Assembly (NCBI GenBank): GCA_965153355.1
Contig: OZ231126.1
Span: 51,894,001 to 51,958,000 of the forward strand
Origin: Flaccisagitta enflata
Lineage: Eukaryota > Chaetognatha > Sagittoidea > Aphragmophora
DNA length: 64,000 nt
Reading direction: 5' to 3'
Within the stretch, counting starts at the first letter, position 1. Each line of letters opens with the position of its first letter. Made by a program: the position numbers and the translations under genes. Positions 27,253 through 39,318 of the stretch are shown here, piece after piece. The notes beneath the pieces are model-generated. The model was not told where the DNA came from and ran no database searches. It saw only the letters and a list, made by a program, of their open reading frames with translations.

Positions 27253-27870
27253 ATGTGGTCAGCGATACCCGTTGCCCTGCTTTGCATGATTGTAAATTGC
27301 AGTGAGGGGAAGCAGGGCAGTCCTGTAGAACACAGTTCGTCCTGAGATGGCTAATGGCCTGTGAGGGTAGATTGGTGGCCTGAAATGGCTGATTTGAGGC
27401 CTGAGATAGCAGATTCAGGGCCTGAGGGCTGATTTGATGCCTGAGAAGCCCAAGAAGGTAGATTTCAGGTCTAAGGGGGCCAATTTCAAGTCTGAGTGGG
27501 CCAGTTTCAGGCCTGAGGGGGGCCAATTTCAGGTCTGAGAGGGCTGATTTCAGGTCTGTGAGGACAGATTTCAGGCCTGAGAGGGCAGATTTCAGGCCTG
27601 AGAGGGTAGATTTCAAGCCTGAGAGGATAGATTTCAGGCCTGAAAGCGCAAATGGGGGGACAAACGGAATGACGGACGGATGGACGGACGGACGGACGGA
27701 CAGACGGACGGACGGACGGACGGATGGACGGACGGACGGACGGACGGATGGACGGACGGATGGACGGACGGACGGACGGACGGACGGATGACGGACGGAC
27801 GGACGGACGGATGAAAGTCCACCTGTGTTCTACAGGACTTCGTCCGCTTCGGGGCCGCTGCCCAAAAAGT
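27253..27870. mobile_element. Family D-like element with 20-bp units and a GGAC array
   Basis: GGTCAGCGATACCCGTTGCCC opens it. GGGCAGTCCTGTAGAACACAG and, at the far end, CTGTGTTCTACAGGACTTCG form inverted ends, and the right edge closes with CTTCGGGGCCGCTGCCC. Inside is a 20-21-bp tandem unit around GATTTCAGGCCTGAGAGGG (27340-27645), then a (GGAC)n array (27671-27812). It shares D-type end motifs and the A/B-type GGAC interior. Confidence 0.6.
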
Positions 27871-28624
27871 ACAAATCAAAACGCCATCAGATCTACTTCA
27901 CTGACAAATATTTACACGCTGCGTCATACACTAACTCCACTATGAAAAACGGACTCGAAAGTTTCACTTTCCCTCGCTATCAGCGGTACCTACGGTCAGC
28001 CTACAAAGTAGAAACTAGAAAGAGAGTAGGACAGCTGCCTAAGAGGGCATTGTTGAGGCCTCAGACTAACTTGGTTAAGTCTCATATTCGCGCCATAAAA
28101 AAAAAACCGTAGATGTCATAATCAAGTCAAGAAACTTTAAGCTTCGCAAATTCTAAGCTTTTTTGCTTCTTTGCTTCTTAGCTTGTTTCCTCTTTAGATG
28201 CGTCCGTCAAGAAGGCATCAGAGGTAGTCCGTCTTGTGCTTTGGGTACGTGTTGTAACGACCATTTTTGAAGCAAGTGACACAACATGTGTGTCATAAAC
28301 CCTTGAAAGTTATCGTTATGAAATGGCTTTTTATCGTCGTTACAATACAATCTTTTTTTGGTGTTACAAAACCCATGGCATAATACAATTATGGAACGAC
28401 TTTTTCTAGCTTTAAAGACACGCAATTCTTTAGGCCCGCATACTGATGCTAAAGAAACTAAATTTAGCTACCATTTTTTGTGTCAGTAGGCCCATTTTAT
28501 TCATTTCAGAAACGCAATACTTAGGCAATACTTAGGCATGTTGCCACTACTGTAAAGGGGCGTGTTGACTCTGCTAAAATGGGGCGTGTTGACACTTTTA
28601 AAAAAGGGTGTGTTGCACTTTGAA

Positions 28625-28983
28625 CAAGGCCAGATACACAACTACCCAAGTCGCGTGCGGGTGGCAGGGGCCATATTTGAGGCCACTCTATCATTTGAGC
28701 AGGAGCAGTGACGCCAAAGACCGCAAAAACCAAAAAAAAGTAAGGTGTGACAGACCGACGGACCAATGGACCGACGGACCGATGGACCGGACCGATGGAC
28801 CGACGGACCGATGGACCGACGGACCGACGGACTGACGGACCAATGGACCGACGGACCAATGGACCGACCGACCCACGGACTGACGAATCGACGGACCGAC
28901 GGACCGACGGACCGATGGACCAACGGACGGACAGACCAACGGACTGACAAAGCGGGTTGTAGAGTCACGTAGCACGCGACTAA
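28625..28983 (+). mobile_element. Family A element nested in unit I
   Basis: Starts CAAGGCCAGATACACAACTA, AGTCGCGTGCGGGTGG, a long GGACCGAC/GGACCGAT array (28755-28945), GCGGGTTGTAGAG, and hairpin AGTCACGTAGCACGCGACT ending CTAA. The counterpart at 41240-41585 is 13 bp shorter, all within the array. Confidence 0.85.
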
Positions 28984-29380
28984 AAAGGGGGTGATCACAC
29001 AACCAAAGATGGGCGTGTTGACAACGCCATAAGTACAAGTGTTGACACAACTAAAATAAATGTGATGACACTGCCAACACTATGCGAGTGAAAGATGCTA
29101 CAACTGGATACTGGTAAGTAAAACATGTAGCAATGGCAAAGTGTAAATGTAGTTTCTCTCATGATTTCTATGGAACGTTTCAAAAAGCCTATAAACTGAC
29201 GTTACGTAACAGTAAGTATGCCTGCGTTATATAAAGCCCAAAAACACACTTTATGAAACTCCCTAGTGTGTCACTAAGGTGTTTTATGGTCATTACGTAA
29301 CGCAGGCACACTAACAGTTACACCGCAGTGGATAACACACGTGAGAACACGATACAAAGCACGAAGCGCATTACCTGACT

Positions 29381-29641
29381 ATAAGAGGGTCTGTCCGTCC
29401 GTCCGTTGGTCTGTCCGTTACACCTATCCTAAAACCGCGTTTCTCCGTTGATATTGGCCATGATGAGATCCTTAACTAATGATCGACAAATGTGTTTTGA
29501 GAGCCTCTTTTGCTACTCTGCCTTGAGAGCCTTTTTTGGTACTCTGCCGTTTCATCTGTCTGTTTGTCCATCTGCCTCTCCATTGATGTAACATGCTCAG
29601 CAGCTTTACAGACCGGACGCATCGTTGCCCGGTCAGGCTTG
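29381..29641 (-). mobile_element. Family B element nested in unit I, 3' hairpin lost
   Basis: On the plus strand it begins at ATAAGAGGGTCTGTCCGTCC and ends GGACGCATCGTTGCCCGGTC then AGGCTTG. The hairpin that should precede TATAAGAGG is replaced by unrelated sequence (CGCATTACCTGAC). It also carries a 26-bp internal duplication around GAGAGCCTTTTTTGGTACTC. Confidence 0.7.
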
Positions 29642-29822
29642 TTCGCTTGTTTGTTTCCTTGCATCCTTGCTGCCTTGTTTCCTTGCTTCTTTGCTTCTTC
29701 ATTTCTTTGCTTCTTTTTATATATGCTCGGGTTAATTAAAACACATCAGGAAGTTGTCAACAACAAATTTAATCCGTTTTCCCCTTGGCATGATGTCTAA
29801 TTTCAGACTACGCCACAGCAGA

Positions 29823-29826
29823 TTAT

Positions 29827-29896
<70 letters not shown>

Positions 29897-29898
29897 GC

Positions 29899-29955
<57 letters not shown>

Positions 29956-29980
29956 AACAACAACAAATAACAACAACAGC

Positions 29981-30017
<37 letters not shown>

Positions 30018-30044
30018 CGACCGACAAAAATATTAAAAACAACC

Positions 30045-30136
<92 letters not shown>
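29823..30136. repeat. (AAC)n microsatellite in unit I
   Basis: AAC tract interrupted by GACCGACAAAAATATTAAAA near 30018; units II and III carry their own length variants. Confidence 0.95.
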
Positions 30137-30137
<1 letters not shown>

Positions 30138-30513
30138 GTCTCAGGATTTCAAAGATGGGTTTGGACATAACCGGATGCAATGTCGTTTTCAAAATGATCT
30201 GATAACTATTTCCTTCCATGATCATGGCACTCAAGTTTCTTATCTTGGCTTACACTTAAAGTTAATGTTGCTCAAGTGGCCTTAGCAGCAACTCCTTGTA
30301 CCTGCAGCATGCTTATCCTCTGCCGTGGCTGCTGCAGCAACGCCGTAGGAAGCTTTGAGCGTTGACAATTCTTTGGGGATCCAAACAACTTGTAAAAAAA
30401 GAATACAAGAAGAAAATTGAACGACATACCTTTTTTTTTCAAAAAAGTCAAGGTGAATTGAAGATGATTTCTCTAACGAAATTGTATAAAAGTTTGTTTG
30501 CTCATTTTTTTGG

Positions 30514-30742
30514 TTGTCTGTTCGTTTGTTTGTAGTTTGTTCGTTTGTTCGTCTGTTTATTTGTTTTTTTGTTTGTTTGTTTGTTTGTTTGTTTGTTTGT
30601 CTGTTTGTCTGTTTGTCTGTTTGTCTGTTTGTCTGTTTGTCTGTTTGTCTGTTTGTCTGTTTGTCTGTTTGTCTGTTAGTCTGTTTTTGTTTGTTTCTTT
30701 GTTTGTTTGTTTGTTTGTTTGTTTGGTTTTTGTTTGTTTATT
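30514..30742. repeat. (TTTG)n / (TCTG TTTG)n microsatellite
   Basis: TTTG with an internal block of alternating TTTG and TCTG (30597-30676). Unit I ends inside this tract. Confidence 0.95.
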
Positions 30743-30929
30743 TCAGAATTCTGTGCGATCAATAGTTTTGGAGCTATGACTTTTGAATCTTTTTTTTATT
30801 TTTCCGCATTTTTCGCATTTTTTCCCAAAAAGCAGAATGAGTTGGATTGATCTATTTGAACTTTGAAATATCTCAGGTGATAATTGTGCATCCTGGCAGC
30901 ACAGTCTCTCTCTCATTTCAACTCCGTAC

Positions 30930-31100
30930 TCTATGAGGGGCTTTGTCTGTCAGTTTATCCATCGGTCTGTTAGTCTGTCTGTCCGTCCAAGAGGAAAAGT
31001 GGAAAAACAAGCGGTCTAGATGCTTGTGTGTGGGGTATGGATGGGGGTTGGATGCACCTGTCCGCCTGTCCACAACGATATTGTATTGTATTCTGTGTTT
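30930..31100. repeat. Element fragment shared with 57165-57355
   Basis: GGGGCTTTGTCTGTCAGTTT with GTCTGTCCGTCC, AAAAGTGGAAAA, and GGATGGGGGTTGGATGCACC then CAACGATATTGT recur in the same order near 57165-57355. It probably represents another family of the hairpin/GGAC-tail group (minus strand), with the terminal hairpin not preserved here. Confidence 0.5.
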
Positions 31101-31155
31101 CTCTCGGGCTGTCTCTCTCTCCCCGTCTGTCTCTCTCTTCCCGTCTGTCTCTCTA

Positions 31156-31157
<2 letters not shown>

Positions 31158-31249
<92 letters not shown>

Positions 31250-31256
31250 TCTCCCT
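31158..31256. repeat. (CT)n microsatellite
   Basis: CT dinucleotide with CCCT variants at the end. Confidence 0.96.
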
Positions 31257-31551
31257 CTTCATTTTTCGCTCAGTATTTACGACTTTTTTCCTACGGCGAT
31301 TAGCCGCCATTATTGGTATCTGAAAAGCGCCATTATTGGTATCTGAAAAGCGCCTTAACAAAAAATCCAGGAAACGAGCATAAATTGTTTTGGCTTGTTT
31401 TTTTTCTTCTTGACAATGACAGTGAAACACTTACCTTACCCGTGTTTTCCGCTTAGATTCTTTTCCCTCCTCTTCAGTCCTATGATTCTCTGCCGTGTTT
31501 TAACGATGCAGATTTGATCCCATGAATGTATGATTTCAATGAAAATTGAAA

Positions 31552-34500
31552 CAAGCCCGACCGGGCAACGATGCGTCCAGACTGTTTCTCTGCATGTATT
31601 GGACATGTGACATGAATGGAGAGACAGATGGACGAACTGGCAGATGAAACGACTGAGTAGTAAAGGAGACTCCCAAAACATGTTTGTCGATCGTTTGATT
31701 CAGTGTAGAATCTCGCCGTGTCCAAAAAAAGCCGAAAAACTTGGTTTTTGGGCATGCGTAACGGCCCGACGGACAGACGGACGGATGGACGGACCGAAGC
31801 GAAGCAGGCCAGACGGGCCAGACGGACAGACAGACGGGCCGAACCCCGTGGCTACTATACACCCCTGACGCTGAAAAATGCCAGCCCACCACCTAGAACC
31901 ATCAGCCCCCTAAAACACCATCACCGTGGCTACTACCCCACACAACGGCGTGAAAAATACCAGCCGACCACCTAGAACCATCACCCCCCTAAAACACCAT
32001 CACCGTGGCTACTATACACCCCTGACGCTGAAAAATACCAGCCGACCACCTAGAACCATCTGACCCCCCTAAAACACCATCACCGTGGCTACTATACACC
32101 CCTGACGCTGAAAAATACCAGCCGACCACCTAGAACCATCTGACCCCCCTAAAACACCATCACCGTGGCTACTATACACCCCTGACGCTGAAAAATACCA
32201 GCCGACCACCTAGAACCATCTGACCCCCCTAAAACACCATCACCGTGGCTACTACTGCACTCTGACGCTAGAAAGAAAATGCCAGCCCCGACCACCTGAC
32301 CATCAGCCCCTAAAAACACCATCACGTGGCTACTACTCACACCTAGCGCTGAAAAATACCAGCCGACCACCTAGAACCATCAGACCCCCTACGGCTTACC
32401 ATCACGTGGCTACTATACACCTGGCCTTCAAAATACCAGCCGACCACTGAACCATCAGCCCCCTAAAAACACCCATCCCCGTGGCTACTATACACCCCTA
32501 GCGCTGAAAAATACCAGCCGACCACCTAGAACCATCCGACCCCCCTAAAGACACCATCACCGTGGCTACTGCCACTGGCGCTGAAAATACCCAGACCACC
32601 TAGAACCATCTGACCCCCTAAAACACCATCACCGTGGCTACTACTCCACCTGAGCTGAAAAATACCAGCCGACCACCTAGAACCATCTGACCCCCCTAAA
32701 ACACCATCACCGTGGCTACTATACACCCCTGACGCTGAAAAATACCAGCCGACCACCTAGAACCATCTGACCCCCCTAAAACACCATCACCGTGGCTACT
32801 ATACACCCCTGACGCTGAAAAATACCAGCCGACCACCTAGAACCATCCACAAGCCCCTAAAAACACCATCACACATTAGCTCTCCTCCTTTGGCGCTGAA
32901 AAATACCAGCCCGACCTTTCACGACAATCCGACCTAAAACACCATCACCGTGGCTACTATACACACCCCTGGCTAGAAAATGCCAGCCGACCACCTAGAA
33001 CCATCTGACCCCCTAAAACCACCATCCACAGTGTGGCCTACTATACACCTGGCTGAAAAATATGACCGACCACCTAGAACAAAACTCTGACCCCACACAA
33101 ATACCATCACCGTAATACTATACACCCCTGGCGCTGAAAAATGCCAGCCGACCACCTAGAACCATCAGACCCCCCTAAAACACCATCCCCGTGGCTACTA
33201 TACACTAGCTGCCAGCAAACCACCTAGAACCATCTGACCCCCCTAAAACACCATCACCGTGGCTACTATACACCCCTGACGCTGAAAAATACCAGCCGAC
33301 CACCTAGAACCATCTGACCCCCCTAAAACACCATCACCGTGGCTACTATACACCCCTGACGCTGAAAAATACCAGCCGACCACCTAGAACCATCTGACCC
33401 CCTAAAACACCATCACCGGGCTACTACACCTAGCTGAAAATACCCAGCCGACCACCTGGAACCATCTGACCCCCTAAAACTGCATCACCGTGGCTCTATC
33501 ACCCCTGACGCTGAAAATACAGCGACCATTCCCCTGCGAACCATCTGACCCCCCTAAAACACCATCACATTAGCTACTACCTGCCACACCCCTGACGGCT
33601 GGAAAATACCAGCCGACCACCTAGAACCATCACCCCCCTAAAACACCATCACCAAGTGGCTACTATACACCCCTGGCTAGAAAATGCAGCCGACCACCTG
33701 GAACCATCTGACCCTAAAACACCATCTAAGTGGCTACTACTTTCACCCCTGACGCTGAAAAGGCCTTGACCGACCACCTAGACCATCAGCCCCCTAAAAC
33801 ACCATCACCGTGGCTACTATACACCCCTGACGCTGAAAAATACCAGCCGACCACCTAGAACCATCTGACCCCCCTAAAACACCATCACCGTGGCTACTAT
33901 ACACCCCTGACGCTGAAAAATACCAGCCGACCACCTAGAACCATCTGACCCCCCTAAAACACCATCACCGTGGCTACTATACACCCCTAGCTCGGGCTGA
34001 AAAATACCAGCCGACCGCCTAGAACCAATCAGCCCCACAAACTACCATCACCGTGGCTACTATACACCCTGACGCTGAAAAATACCAGCCGACCACCTAA
34101 ATCATCAGCCCTAAACACATCACCATCAAGCTCTATACACCCCTAGGCTAAAAGAAATGCCAGCCGACCACTGAGAGACCATCGGCCCCTAAACACCATC
34201 ACCGTAGCTCACTGCCACCCCTGGCGGCGCTGAAAAATACCAGCCACGACCACCTAGAACCATCCCAGCCCCCTAAAACACCATCACCGTGGCTACTATA
34301 CACCCCTGGCGCTGAAAAATACCAGCCGACCACCTAGAACCATCTGACCCCCTAAAACACCACCTCGTGGCTACTATATACACCCCTAGCCTTCTGAAAA
34401 TACCCAGCCGATACCTAGAACCACCTGACCCCCCTAAACACCATCACCGTGGCTACTATACCACTGGCTGAAAAATACAGCCGACCACCTAGAACCATCT

Positions 34501-36391
34501 GACCCCCTAAACACCATCACCGTAGCTCACTATACACCCTGACGCTGAAAATCTGGAAGCCGACCATAGAACCATCTGACCCCGCAAAAACACCATCACC
34601 GTAACTCTATCGCCTAGCGCTGAAAAATACCAGCCGACCACCTAGAACCATCTGGCGCCCTAAAACACCATCACCGTGGCTACTATACACTAAGCTGTAG
34701 TGTAATGAGTAATTCACAGCTCATTGATCTCATGGCCCATTCGAAGCCCCCCTAAAACACCATCACCGTGGCTACTACTCACCCCTGACGCTGAAAAATG
34801 CCAGCCCCGACCACTAGAACCATCAGCCCCTAAAACACCCCACCATCACCGTCAGCTCTATACACCCCTGGCTGAAAAATACCAGCCGACCACCTAGAGA
34901 CCGTGAGCCCCCTAAAACACCATCACCGTGGCTACTATACACCCCTAGCTCGAAAAATACAGCCGACCACATAGAGCCATCAGCCCCCTGAACACCATCA
35001 CCGTGGCTACTATACACTGGCTGAAAAACACCAGCCGACCACCTGGAACCATCTGACCCCACAAACACCATCACCGTGGCTACTACACACAGCTGAAAAT
35101 ACCAACCGACCACCTAGAATACATCAGCCCCCTAAAACACCACCATCACCGTGGCTACTATACACCCCTGACGCTGAAAAATACCAGCCGACCACCTAGA
35201 ACCATCTGACCCCCCTAAAACACCATCACCGTGGCTACTATACACCCCTGACGCTGAAAAATACCAGCCGACCACCTAGAACCATCTGACCCCCCTAAAA
35301 CACCATCACCGTGGCTCACTATACACCCTAGCTGAAAAATACCAGCCGACCACCTAGAACCATCAGACCCCTAAACACCATCACCGTAGCTACTATACAC
35401 CCCTGCTGAAAAATGCAGCCGACACTGAACCATCTGACCCCCTAAAATACCATCACCGTGGCTACTATACACCCCTAATGGCTGAAAATACCCAGCCGAC
35501 CACCTAGAACCACCCGGCCCCCCTGAAACACCATCACCGTGGCTACTATACACACATGGCTGAAAAATGCAGCCGACCACCTGGAACCATCTGGCCCCTA
35601 AAACCACCATCACCGTGGCTACTATACCCCTGGCGGCACAGAAAATACCAGCCGACCTAGAACCATCTGACCCTAAAACTACCATCACACGTGGCTCTAT
35701 ACGCACAACAAAATGCCAGCCAAATACCTCTAAGAACCATCATTTAAGCTGTAACACACCATCACACCGTGGCCTATACACTGTGGCTAGAAAAAATACC
35801 AGCCTTCGACCACCTAGAGACCATCTACCCCCTAAAACACCATCTACCGCTCACTATGTGCACCCTAACTGAAAAGTACCAGCCGACCTAGAACCATCTG
35901 ACCACACAAAACACCATCACCGTGGGTCTTTATACGCACAATGAAAATACCAGCCGACACTAGAACCATCAGCCCCTAAAACACCATCATAGCAGCTCTA
36001 CTTTCTACACCCCTGGCTGAAAAATGCAACTGAACCACCTAGAACCATCTGACCCCCCTAAGAAAACCCACATCACAGTAACTACTATACACCCCTGGCT
36101 GAAAGAGAAATACCCAGCCTGACCACCTAGAACCATCTGGCCCCACTAAAACACCATCACCGTGGCTACTACTTGCACTATTTACAGCTGAAAAATGCAC
36201 CAGCCGACCACCTAGAACCACCCAGCCCCCTAAAGCACCATCACCGTGGCTACTATACACCCCTGACGCTGAAAAATACCAGCCGACCACCTAGAACCAT
36301 CTGACCCCCCTAAAACACCATCACCGTGGCTACTATACACCGGACGGACGGACGGACAAACCCTCTTATAGAGATGCGAGGACACATCTAA
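31552..36391 (+). mobile_element. Family B element, 4.84 kb, enclosing a satellite array
   Basis: The 5' end CAAGCCCGACCGGGCAACG, GATGCGTCC and the usual B interior run to a GGAC tract at about 31766-31840. The 80-bp satellite follows, then a second GGAC tract at 36342-36357 leads into ACCCTCTTATAGAG and the hairpin AGATGCGAGGACACATCT ending CTAA. Flanks TTGAAA and AAAGAAATC join to the uninterrupted TTGAAAAAAGAAATC found in repeat G copy 1 at 26544-26558, so insertion was between A and A without target duplication. Confidence 0.85.
31843..36341. repeat. Satellite array, 80-bp monomer, about 56 units
   Basis: The monomer contains AAAACACCATCACCGTGGCT, ACTATACACCCCTGACGCTG and AAAAATACCAGCCGACCACC, then TAGAACCATCTGACCCCCC. 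Intact neighbouring units repeat at exactly 80 bp (for example 32041/32121). Because 80 is not a multiple of three, a reading frame rotates between units, so the frames seen are not protein. Units near both edges and in islands (32690-32850, 33230-33400, 33800-33985, 35140-35310, 36240-36341) match the consensus; others carry many small indels. Confidence 0.95.
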
Positions 36392-36527
36392 AAAGAAATC
36401 TGTTATACATAAAAATCATTTTCTCGCTTTTCACCTTTAGTTTTTTCATTTTTCTTTTCTGCTGCCCGTAATATCAGCCATGTTATTTTGGTGGAATGGA
36501 GATTGGTTAAAGCTGCTTATCAACCAA

Positions 36528-36734
36528 CAAGGCCGGATAAAGTAGTCGCTTGCGGGTGGGCAGGAGCAGTATGTTGGTGGACGGGGCTGTAATGTGACTT
36601 AGCAGGGGCCCTATGCTCAGAAATCATTATTTCAGTCGATTTCACGTTTTCCAAAATTTCGCGTTACCAACATTCCTACCTTCTTACGGACACACCCCCT
36701 ATTAGTTAAGTATAGTCTCTTAGCAAGCGACTAA
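36528..36734 (+). mobile_element. Family A' element, copy 2
   Basis: Nearly identical to 26683-26890 (same AGTCGCTTGCGGG and GCAAGCGACTAA ends); the two were copied together with repeat G rather than inserted separately. Confidence 0.75.
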
Positions 36735-36789
36735 AAAAGAAACCAAAAAGAAGAAAAAGAAAAAGAAGAAGAAGAAAAAGAAAAAGAAA

Positions 36790-36907
36790 CAAGGCCAAGT
36801 AGGCCAATAAGGTGCGACGTGTGGATCGTCGAACGAATGCGTTAGAAACCAACCGACAGACCAACCAACGGACACAGCCAGTTATAGAGGTGCTTTGTCG
36901 CACCTAA
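36790..36907 (+). mobile_element. Family C element, copy 2
   Basis: Same structure as 26935-27052, including AGGTGCGAC and AGGTGCTTTGTCGCACCT. Separated from A' by a GAAAAA-type purine spacer, as in copy 1. Confidence 0.8.
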
Positions 36908-37009
36908 AAAGTATCAGTTGTCCAAGGAACGTACCTGGTCAGCGGTACCTACGGTCAGCCTACAAAGTAGAAACTAGAAAGAGAGTAGGACAGCGGCCTA
37001 AGAGGGCAT

Positions 37010-37290
37010 TGTTGAGGCCTCAGACTAACTCGGTTAAGTCTCATATTCACGCCATAAAAAAACCGTAGATGTCATAATTTGGTCAAGAAACTTATAGTGA
37101 TGAAGTCAAGAAACTTATAGTGATGCGTTCTTGACGGACGCATCTAAAGAGGAAACAAGCTAAGAAGCAAAGAAGCAAAATAGCTTGGAAATTGCGAAGC
37201 TTTAAGTTTCTTGATTATGACATCTACGGTTTTTTTTTATGGCGTGAATATGAGACTTAACCAAGTTAGTCTGAGGCCTCAACATTGAAT
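37010..37290. repeat. Inverted repeat with a family B hairpin at its centre
   Basis: GCCATAAAAAAACCGTAGATG with TCATA (37052-37078) is mirrored by TATGACATCTACGG and ATGGCGTGAATATGAGACTT (37216-37262), followed by the mirrored TGAGGCCTCAACA. The middle holds GATGCGTTCTTGACGGACGC ATC and TAAA (37114-37146), the family B terminus. This looks like an inverted duplication around an element end. Confidence 0.65.
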
Positions 37291-37619
37291 TAGTACGTCT
37301 TGTGCTTTCGGTACGTGTTGTAACGACCATTTTTGAAGCTAATGACACAACAAATGTGTCATAAACCCTTGAAAGATATCGTTATGAAACAGCTTTTTAT
37401 CATCGTTACAATACGCTCTTATTTTTTTAGTGTTACAAAACCCATGGCATAATGCTATTATGGAACGACTTTTTCTAGCTTTAAAGACACGCATTTCTTT
37501 AAGCCCGCATACTAATGCTAAAGAAACTAAATGTAGCAACCATTTTTTGTGTCAGTAGGCCCATTTTATTCATTTCAGAAACGCATAAATGTGACGTAAT
37601 ATAACAACAGCATTTCATG

Positions 37620-37850
37620 TTTGGCTAACACTATTTTTTGGGTTTCAGAAACACCATTTTTTATGTTTCAGAAACGCCATTTTTTGGGTTTCAGAAACAC
37701 CATTTTTTTAGTTTCAGAAACATTATTTTTTGGGTTTCAGAAACGCCATTTTTTGGGTTTCATAAACGCCATTTATTGAGTTAAAAAAAGCAATTTTTTT
37801 GGTTTCAGAAACACCAATTTTCGAGTTTCAGAAACACCATTTTTTCAGCT
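37620..37850. repeat. 26-bp tandem repeat
   Basis: About nine degenerate units of CCATTTTTTGGGTTTCAGAAACG. Confidence 0.85.
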
Positions 37851-37930
37851 TATAAAGCGGAAAAAAAGATTGGTTGGAAATATTCATTTCTTTTTCTCCG
37901 TCCCCCCCCTGCCTCAAATCCTTGCCTCAA

Positions 37931-38457
37931 CAGTCAGTGGACAAAACAAAATAGGTAGAGAGCTCACTCTGTAGGCTTTGATCTAACCTGCTGTTATCAA
38001 ACAGCAGGCTGTAAACAACAACTGGTTGTAAAAATTACAGCCAGCTGTCATGCTACAAAGTTGGCAAAAATCCAACTTTCACCAAATAGAATGAGACCTG
38101 CAAATTCATAATCCTGGTGAAATTCTGACAAGTTTGATATGTCACAACATATACTTTTATATGAAAATAAAAATTTTTTATCAATGTTTGATAAAATTTT
38201 AATGCAATGTTAAAAGATTATTTCTTATAAAAAATGTTAAGTGTGACATGTCAAACTTCTCAGAATTTCATCAGGATTATGAATATGCTAGTCACATTCT
38301 ATTCTATTTAGGTTGGATTTTTGCCGACTTTGTAAGATAACAGCCGGCTGTAATTTTCACGACCAGCTGTTGTTTACAGCCTGCTGTTTAATAACAGTAG
38401 GTTGGATCAAAGCTAACAGAGTGAGCGATCTACCTATTTTGTTTTGTCCACTGACTG
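37931..38457. mobile_element. Foldback MITE, 527 bp, TCAA duplication
   Basis: Left arm CAGTCAGTGGACAAAACAAA and right arm TTTGTTTTGTCCACTGACTG, with similarity extending about 200 bp inward on each side (ACAGCAGGCTGTAAACAACA and its mirror). TCAA flanks both ends (37927-37930, 38458-38461). It is inserted in D-like CCTCAA/CAAGGCCCAAATCC sequence. Different from the TA-flanked foldback group. Confidence 0.8.
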
Positions 38458-38862
38458 TCAAGGCCCAAATCCCCTCCTAGAGGCCTAAATTTTCTCCTTG
38501 AGTCCCAGTTCCCCTTCTGGAAGCCCTGATTCCTTTATGGAGGCCCTTTGGGGCCACTGCCCAAAAGAACGTAGAATTCCGATTGAATGACATAGGAAAT
38601 TAAAGAAAAAAAAATTAGAATCCCCATAAAGAACATGGGAAATAGACAAGCAAATGAAAATGAATGTAGAATGTAGGTCTGGACGTTTGTTTCCTTGCTT
38701 CCTTGCTGCCTTGTTTCCTCGCTTCTTTGCTTCTTCATTTCTTTGCTTCTTTTTATCTATGCTCGGGTTAATTAAAACACATCAGGAAGTTGTCAACAAC
38801 AAATTTAATCCGGTTTCCCCTTGGCATGATGTCTAATTTCAGACTACGCCACAGTAGATTAT

Positions 38863-39318
<456 letters not shown>

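Larger units (their letters stand above)
27920..30742. repeat. 3-kb repeat unit I (nearly identical to unit III)
   Basis: Offset of 12615 bp, later 12602, to unit III at 40535-43280. By eye almost every position outside microsatellites is identical. Length differences are 13 bp in the GGAC array of the nested A element and about 64 bp in the AAC tract. It contains nested elements A and B, an AAC tract and a TTTG tract; the copy breaks off inside the TTTG tract at 30742. A short basic frame of 56 codons (27942-28112) occurs here and in unit III and is not recognisable. Confidence 0.85.
36392..36938. repeat. Repeat G, copy 2, right part
   Basis: Continuation of 31310-31551 after the B insertion. 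It matches 26552-27085 and includes the second A' and C copies. Confidence 0.8.

Noticed and set aside
27667-27813. RTDGRTDG-type peptide over the GGAC array
   Set aside because: Tandem GGAC gives stop-free frames on both strands; it lies inside a non-coding element.
27942-28112. Short basic frame in unit I, repeated in unit III
   Set aside because: Conserved only because the two units are near-identical. In unit II the start is missing, and the C-terminus is encoded by an A-run. Not called.
31536-36290. Frames through the 80-bp array, with recurring GWYFSASGVYSSHGD-like peptides
   Set aside because: A period of 80 bp is not a multiple of three, so the frame rotates in each monomer, and indels break it further. 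Satellite, not protein.
31843-36341. CRISPR-like appearance of regularly spaced repeats
   Set aside because: There is no separation into constant repeats and unique spacers, since the whole monomer repeats; the context is eukaryotic and no cas genes are present.
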